10,244 bases of DNA, taken from assembly GCA_048497495.1 (NCBI GenBank), contig JAFHCF010000198.1:1-10244 (forward strand). The letters are read 5' to 3'. The translations under genes and the position numbers were made by a program. The notes under the pieces were generated by a model. That model ran no database searches. It was not told the origin of the DNA and saw only the letters and a list, made by a program, of their open reading frames with translations. Positions 7,536 through 10,244 of this stretch are shown here, piece by piece; positions within the stretch are counted from its first letter, which is position 1; every line of letters starts with the position of its first letter. The DNA comes from JAFHCF01 sp048497495. GTDB taxonomy: Bacteria; Pseudomonadota; Alphaproteobacteria; Rhizobiales; Ancalomicrobiaceae.

Positions 7536-7782
7536 GGCAATACCTCATCGAGATCACGTGACGCGCCGATCCGCGCGGAGTCCAGACCACTTGCACATGG
7601 CGTTCACCGAGGCGCCCATAGGTCTGCAGACGGTCTTCGCCATAGTCCCGGCGGATGTCCGGAAGCGTCATCGTCACCCCCGCGAACACCACCGCCGCGT
7701 CGAAGAAGTCGAGCCCGCGCTCTTCGAGGGCCTTCGCTCGCTTCGCCGGATCGCAGGAGATCTCGATCGCTTCCTCGGCCAC
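7489..7782 (-). CDS. brnT: BrnT-family ribonuclease toxin
   Basis: The 97-residue product matches BrnT, a toxin with a RelE-like fold that cleaves RNA and slows growth when free of BrnA. Family features are DPAKRAKALEERGLDF (11-26), the conserved DAAVVF, the central GEDRLQTYGRLGERHVQVVW strand region, and the C-terminal RHVISMRYC with basic residues. The residue before DP, usually Trp in the F-x-W-D motif, is Cys10 here. GTG at 7782 is the best start: GGAG lies about 10 nt upstream and no in-frame ATG precedes the motif. Residues 1-7 are not conserved. The last 15 codons overlap the start of brnA. It is transcribed against the flavin genes and can act as a self-contained module acquired separately from them. 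Confidence 0.88.
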   Translation of the reverse strand: MAEEAIEISCDPAKRAKALEERGLDFFDAAVVFAGVTMTLPDIRRDYGEDRLQTYGRLGERHVQVVWTPRGSARHVISMRYCHDSEVRKIEDRLGRS

Positions 7783-7800
7783 GATGCGGCGTCTCCGGTT

Positions 7801-7820
7801 ATTTTTGTATCACGAAAAAT
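7801..7820 (-). promoter_or_regulatory. Putative brnTA promoter/operator
   Basis: This AT-rich island in GC-rich DNA lies 18 bp before the brnT start. ATTTTT (7801-7806) and AAAAAT (7815-7820) are 6-bp inverted arms around an 8-bp centre. On the - strand the sequence contains TG-A-TACAAA, an extended -10-like element with TACAAA at plus positions 7804-7809. The -35 (TTTCGG, 7827-7832, 17-bp spacer) is poor. An inverted repeat over the -10 suits autorepression by BrnA, which is known for the family but not shown here. Confidence 0.4.
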
Positions 7821-8072
7821 GAGAACCCGAAACACCGACGTGGGCGCGGGGTGGCGATCGGCGCCCGATCTCTCGGGCTCGATCCGGCGCATCTTCGTTC
7901 CGGCCGACACCAAATTGCAATCAGGATAGGTAGGTTACCACCGAAGGTGGTGTGATGTGGGGCGCCACCGCCCCGCAAGGCCGAACGGGCGCCGGGTCAC
8001 CCGCCATAGCGTGCTGGACTTTCCCGGCCCCTTCCTCCATTGATCGCGGCTCGAGAGAGGACCGATCGCCCC
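7821..8072 (+). promoter_or_regulatory. Upstream region and leader of ribH-nusB
   Basis: This stretch has no supported gene. It should hold the ribH promoter, since brnTA separates ribH from ribE. TTGCAA (7915-7920) resembles a -35, but no -10 stands at the right distance. Two tandem hairpins follow (7936-7977). No FMN riboswitch consensus elements are present. GAGAGAGGA (8053-8061) is the ribH ribosome binding site. Confidence 0.4.
7936..7977 (+). repeat. Tandem hairpins in the ribH leader
   Basis: Hairpin 1 pairs ACCACC (7937-7942) with GGTGGT (7946-7951) across a GAA loop. Hairpin 2 pairs GGGGCG (7959-7964) with CGCCCC (7969-7974) across CCAC, and extends to 9 bp at 7956-7977 with one G-T pair. 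Only 3 nt separate them. Neither has a T-tract. If transcription starts upstream they would form in the RNA, about 95 nt before the ribH start. Confidence 0.5.
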
Positions 8073-8567
8073 ATGTCCAGCCAACATCATCACGCCGACT
8101 TCGACGCCGCCGCGGTCGAGGGCGCCCGCGTCCTGGTCGTCCAGGCCGGCTTCAATCCCGAACTGATCGACGCGCTGCGCGCCGGCGCGATCGCGGTGCT
8201 GGAAAAGGCCGAGGTCGCCTATGACGTCGTCACCGTCCCCGGCGCGCTCGAGATCCCGGCGGCGATCGCCTGCGCGCTGGTCGCCGCCGACGAGACCGAC
8301 GAAGGCGTCGACTACGACGGCTACGTGGCGCTCGGCTGCGTCGTGCGCGGCGCCACCGGCCACTACGACATCGTCGCCGGCGAGAGCTCGCGGGCGCTGA
8401 TGGATCTCTCGGTGCAGGAGGCGATCGCCATCGGCAACGGCATCCTCACCGTCGAGAACGACGAGCAGGCCTGGGAACGGGCCGACCGCAAGCGTCTCGA
8501 CAAGGGGGGCGCGGCGGCGGCGGCCACCCTCGCCATGATCGCCCTGCGTCGCAAGTTCGGACTGTGA
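8073..8567 (+). CDS. ribH: 6,7-dimethyl-8-ribityllumazine synthase
   Basis: The 164-residue product condenses the RibD-derived pyrimidine with dihydroxybutanone phosphate to form lumazine, the substrate of RibE. Conserved motifs are VPGALEIP, the loop YDGYVALGCVVRGATGHYD with catalytic His97, ESSRALMDL, IGNGILTVEN and KGGAAAAATL near the end. A His-rich stretch (HHHAD, 5-9) and a short EGVDYDG insertion are minor variations. ATG at 8073 has GAGAGAGGA 11 nt upstream; an ATT-started extension to 8040 is unlikely. nusB follows after 3 nt. In relatives ribH often follows ribE or ribBA directly; here 886 bp and an antisense toxin-antitoxin module intervene. Confidence 0.96.
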   Translation: MSSQHHHADFDAAAVEGARVLVVQAGFNPELIDALRAGAIAVLEKAEVAYDVVTVPGALEIPAAIACALVAADETDEGVDYDGYVALGCVVRGATGHYDIVAGESSRALMDLSVQEAIAIGNGILTVENDEQAWERADRKRLDKGGAAAAATLAMIALRRKFGL

Positions 8568-8570
8568 GCG

Positions 8571-9065
8571 ATGACCCCGACCGCCAAGACCGAAGGCCCT
8601 CGTGAGGTCAAGCCGGCCAACAAGCGTGGCGCCGCCCGCCTCGCCGCCGTCCAGGCGCTCTATCAGATGGAGATCGCCGGGGCCGAGGTCGCCGACGTCA
8701 TCGCCGAATTCGAGGCCTTCCGCCTCGGTCGCGAGATCGACGGCGACACCTACCGCGAGGCCGATCCGGAGTTCTTCCGCGAGATCGTCGCCGGCGTCGT
8801 CGCCTACCAGCGCGACATCGACCCGCGCGTCCATGGCGCCCTGGTCGAGGGGTGGCCCCTGAAGCGGGTCGACGTGACCCTGCGCGAGATCCTGCGCGCC
8901 GGCACCTTCGAACTGATCAAGCGCAAGGACATCCCGGCTCGCGTCGTCATCGCCGAATACGTCGACGTCGCCAAGGCCTTCTTCGTCGAGGACGAACCGA
9001 AGATCGTCAACGGCGTCCTCGACAAGTTGGCCCACGAGGTCCGGCCCGCCGAATTCGAGGCGTGA
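8571..9065 (+). CDS. nusB: Transcription antitermination factor NusB
   Basis: The 164-residue product is a full-length NusB, which binds boxA RNA together with NusE (ribosomal protein S10) and supports antitermination of rRNA transcription. A basic N-terminal tail leads into KRGAARLAAVQALYQME (18-34), which carries the Arg residues for RNA binding. The C-terminal half has the family signature LREILRAGTFEL, then IAEYVDVAKAFFVEDEPKIVNGVLDKLA. The ATG lies 3 nt after the ribH stop and has only a weak Shine-Dalgarno overlapping that stop, so translation is probably coupled to ribH. This ribH-nusB pairing is common in proteobacteria. Confidence 0.96.
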   Translation: MTPTAKTEGPREVKPANKRGAARLAAVQALYQMEIAGAEVADVIAEFEAFRLGREIDGDTYREADPEFFREIVAGVVAYQRDIDPRVHGALVEGWPLKRVDVTLREILRAGTFELIKRKDIPARVVIAEYVDVAKAFFVEDEPKIVNGVLDKLAHEVRPAEFEA

Positions 9066-9329
9066 TCACTCGGTCGCCCGGACGGGCGGCCCGACGTCGA
9101 CGGCACGACCGCCACCGCCGGGCTCGAGGCCCGTGGCGGGTTCACCGCGTTCCGATACGCAGGAGCGCGGATGGTCACTGCCATACGACCGACTAAAATA
9201 TCGGCTCTGGTCGGCCGACGTTCGCCGAGAGCCTTCCGAATGCGCCGATGAGCCACGCCGACCGCGAAGGCGGCCACGAGAGAGCGGCTCCCCTGTGGTC
9301 CGGCGGCGCGGCCCCCGAAGGAGGGACAA
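9066..9329 (+). promoter_or_regulatory. Spacer after nusB: GC hairpins and CBS-gene promoter
   Basis: Two GC hairpins follow nusB. The first pairs 9072-9079 with 9084-9091 (8 bp with one G-T pair, GGAC loop) and starts 7 nt after the stop. The second pairs 9115-9123 with 9129-9139, with a 2-nt bulge. Neither has a T-tract, so if they terminate transcription they are not canonical. Further on, TGGTCA (9172-9177), 16 bp and TAAAAT (9194-9199) form a plausible promoter for the downstream CBS gene. No gene is supported in this stretch. Confidence 0.4.
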
Positions 9330-10244
9330 ATGCTGGCACGCGACGTGATGTCGAAGGATCTGATCACCGTCGGTGAGGCAGACTCGCTGTCGAAGGTGGC
9401 GCGGGCGATACTCGATGGCGGCGTCAGCGCCGTGCCGGTCGTCGGCGCGAGCGGGCGCCTGCTCGGGGTCGTCAGCGAATGGGATCTGATCGGCCAGCAT
9501 GCGCCCGAGCGCGCCGCCCAACTCGATCGATGGCTCTCGCATCTGGCGGAAGGACAATCGATCGCCAGCGAGTATGTCGAGATCGTCGCGCCCAACGCGC
9601 GGGCCGCCGGCGACATCATGACCAAGCCGGCGATCACCGTCGAGGAGACGGCCGATCTCACCGAGATCGCCGCCATCCTGGCTCGGCGCAAGGTCAAGCG
9701 CGTGTTCATCGTCGATGGCGAACGGTTGGTCGGCGTGGTGAGCCGAGCCGATCTGGCGCGGGCGCTGATGCGCGAAAAACGGCCGGAGCCGTCGCATCTG
9801 CCGCGGAAGCCCGAAATCGCCGTGCCGCTCGCCGAGGAAGAAGCGGTCGCGGCGCCCGCATCGGCGGACGGACGCCCCTCGGCGTCGGCCTTCCTCCGTC
9901 TCGTCGAGGCGCACGAGGCGGCCAAGCGGACGGTCGCTCTTCGCGAAAGGGCGGCGCGGCTCGAGGCCCGCCGCGCGCTCGTCGAAAGACTAGCGGACGA
10001 GCGTCTCTCCGACGCGGAGTGGAATCTCCTGCTCGATCATGCGCGGGCGGCGGCGGAACGCGGGGAGACGGACCACCTGATGATCCGATTCCCCTCCGCC
10101 CTCTGCGACGACGGTGGGCGGATGATCAACGTGCCCGACCCGGACTGGCCGTCGACCCTGCGCGGTGTCGCCGCCGGCGTCTACGAACGTTGGCGCGACG
10201 AACTCAAGCCACAGGGCTTCGGGCTCTTCGCCCGCATTCTCGAA
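9330..10244 (+). CDS. Tandem CBS-domain protein with C-terminal extension (partial)
   Basis: This open frame runs 305 codons to the window edge without a stop, so the gene is cut at its 3' end. Two CBS domains form a Bateman module. The first (about 1-60) has DVMSKDLITV, AVPVV and LLGVVSEWDLI. The second (about 93-152) has DIMTKPAITV, VKRVFIVDGERLVGVVSRADL. Such modules bind adenosine nucleotides and usually regulate a partner domain or protein. An Ala/Pro/Glu-rich linker (about 155-187) leads to a charged, probably helical region (188-245). A separate domain then begins with FPSALCDDGGRMINV (254-268), followed by W-P-S-T-L-R-G and LKPQGFGLFARILE at the edge. From memory, similar C-termini occur in uncharacterised alphaproteobacterial proteins. 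AAGGAGGG 5 nt before the ATG is an excellent Shine-Dalgarno. No signal or membrane segment is visible. Confidence 0.88.
   Translation, partial: MLARDVMSKDLITVGEADSLSKVARAILDGGVSAVPVVGASGRLLGVVSEWDLIGQHAPERAAQLDRWLSHLAEGQSIASEYVEIVAPNARAAGDIMTKPAITVEETADLTEIAAILARRKVKRVFIVDGERLVGVVSRADLARALMREKRPEPSHLPRKPEIAVPLAEEEAVAAPASADGRPSASAFLRLVEAHEAAKRTVALRERAARLEARRALVERLADERLSDAEWNLLLDHARAAAERGETDHLMIRFPSALCDDGGRMINVPDPDWPSTLRGVAAGVYERWRDELKPQGFGLFARILE

Noticed and set aside
7213..7955. Open frames of about 235 codons on the + strand opposite brnTA
   Set aside because: They would join ribE and ribH with coding sequence, but their translations lack motifs while both BrnT and BrnA on the other strand match their families throughout.
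7783..8072. FMN riboswitch in front of ribH
   Set aside because: The conserved FMN-aptamer segments are absent. Only two simple hairpins are seen.
7935..9035. Open frame of 366 codons on the - strand opposite ribH and nusB
   Set aside because: RibH and NusB are complete on the + strand with intact motifs; the antisense product is compositionally biased only.
9072..9139. Canonical rho-independent terminator after nusB
   Set aside because: Two stable hairpins are present, but no run of T follows either, so only a general hairpin note was kept.

Overview
The window is about 10 kb of GC-rich DNA, dense in genes. Its gene content and order suggest an alphaproteobacterium, probably of the Hyphomicrobiales (Rhizobiales); I cannot name a genus from sequence alone. 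The main argument is the core nrdR-ribD-ribE-(gap)-ribH-nusB, a block known from alphaproteobacteria, with proteins that match those families along their whole length.

Layout. Bases 1-23 hold a rho-independent terminator for a gene lying before the window. A two-gene operon follows on the + strand: a DUF1800 protein (265-1617) and a DUF1501 protein with a Tat-type signal (1622-2986). A periplasmic 5'-nucleotidase/UshA-family phosphoesterase faces it on the - strand (3000-4670), with only 13 bp between the two stop codons. A 208-bp divergent promoter region (4671-4878) carries a perfect 7-2-7 palindrome. From it the + strand reads nrdR (4879-5346), ribD (5390-6529) and ribE (6572-7186). A brnTA type II toxin-antitoxin pair then interrupts the block on the - strand (7245-7782). 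The + strand resumes with ribH (8073-8567) and nusB (8571-9065). After a 264-bp spacer comes a protein with two CBS domains and an extra C-terminal domain; it runs off the end of the window (9330-10244).

How the genes work together. RibD, RibE and RibH supply three of the riboflavin enzymes: deaminase/reductase, riboflavin synthase and lumazine synthase. The remaining one, RibBA (GTP cyclohydrolase II/DHBP synthase), is not in the window and must be encoded elsewhere. NrdR represses ribonucleotide reductase genes and NusB is a transcription antitermination factor; both are usual companions of rib genes in this group. The BrnTA insertion puts 886 bp and an opposing transcription unit between ribE and ribH, so ribH-nusB probably has its own promoter and leader. 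That leader contains two tandem hairpins.

The most notable non-coding signal is a set of compact GC-rich hairpins, one in nearly every spacer of the flavin block (5353-5371, 6537-6551, 7936-7952, 7956-7977), together with palindromes at two promoter regions (4739-4754 and 7801-7820). I found no FMN riboswitch, tRNA, rRNA, CRISPR array or insertion sequence. No wholly new multi-gene system is evident. The least explained protein element is the C-terminal domain of the CBS protein.
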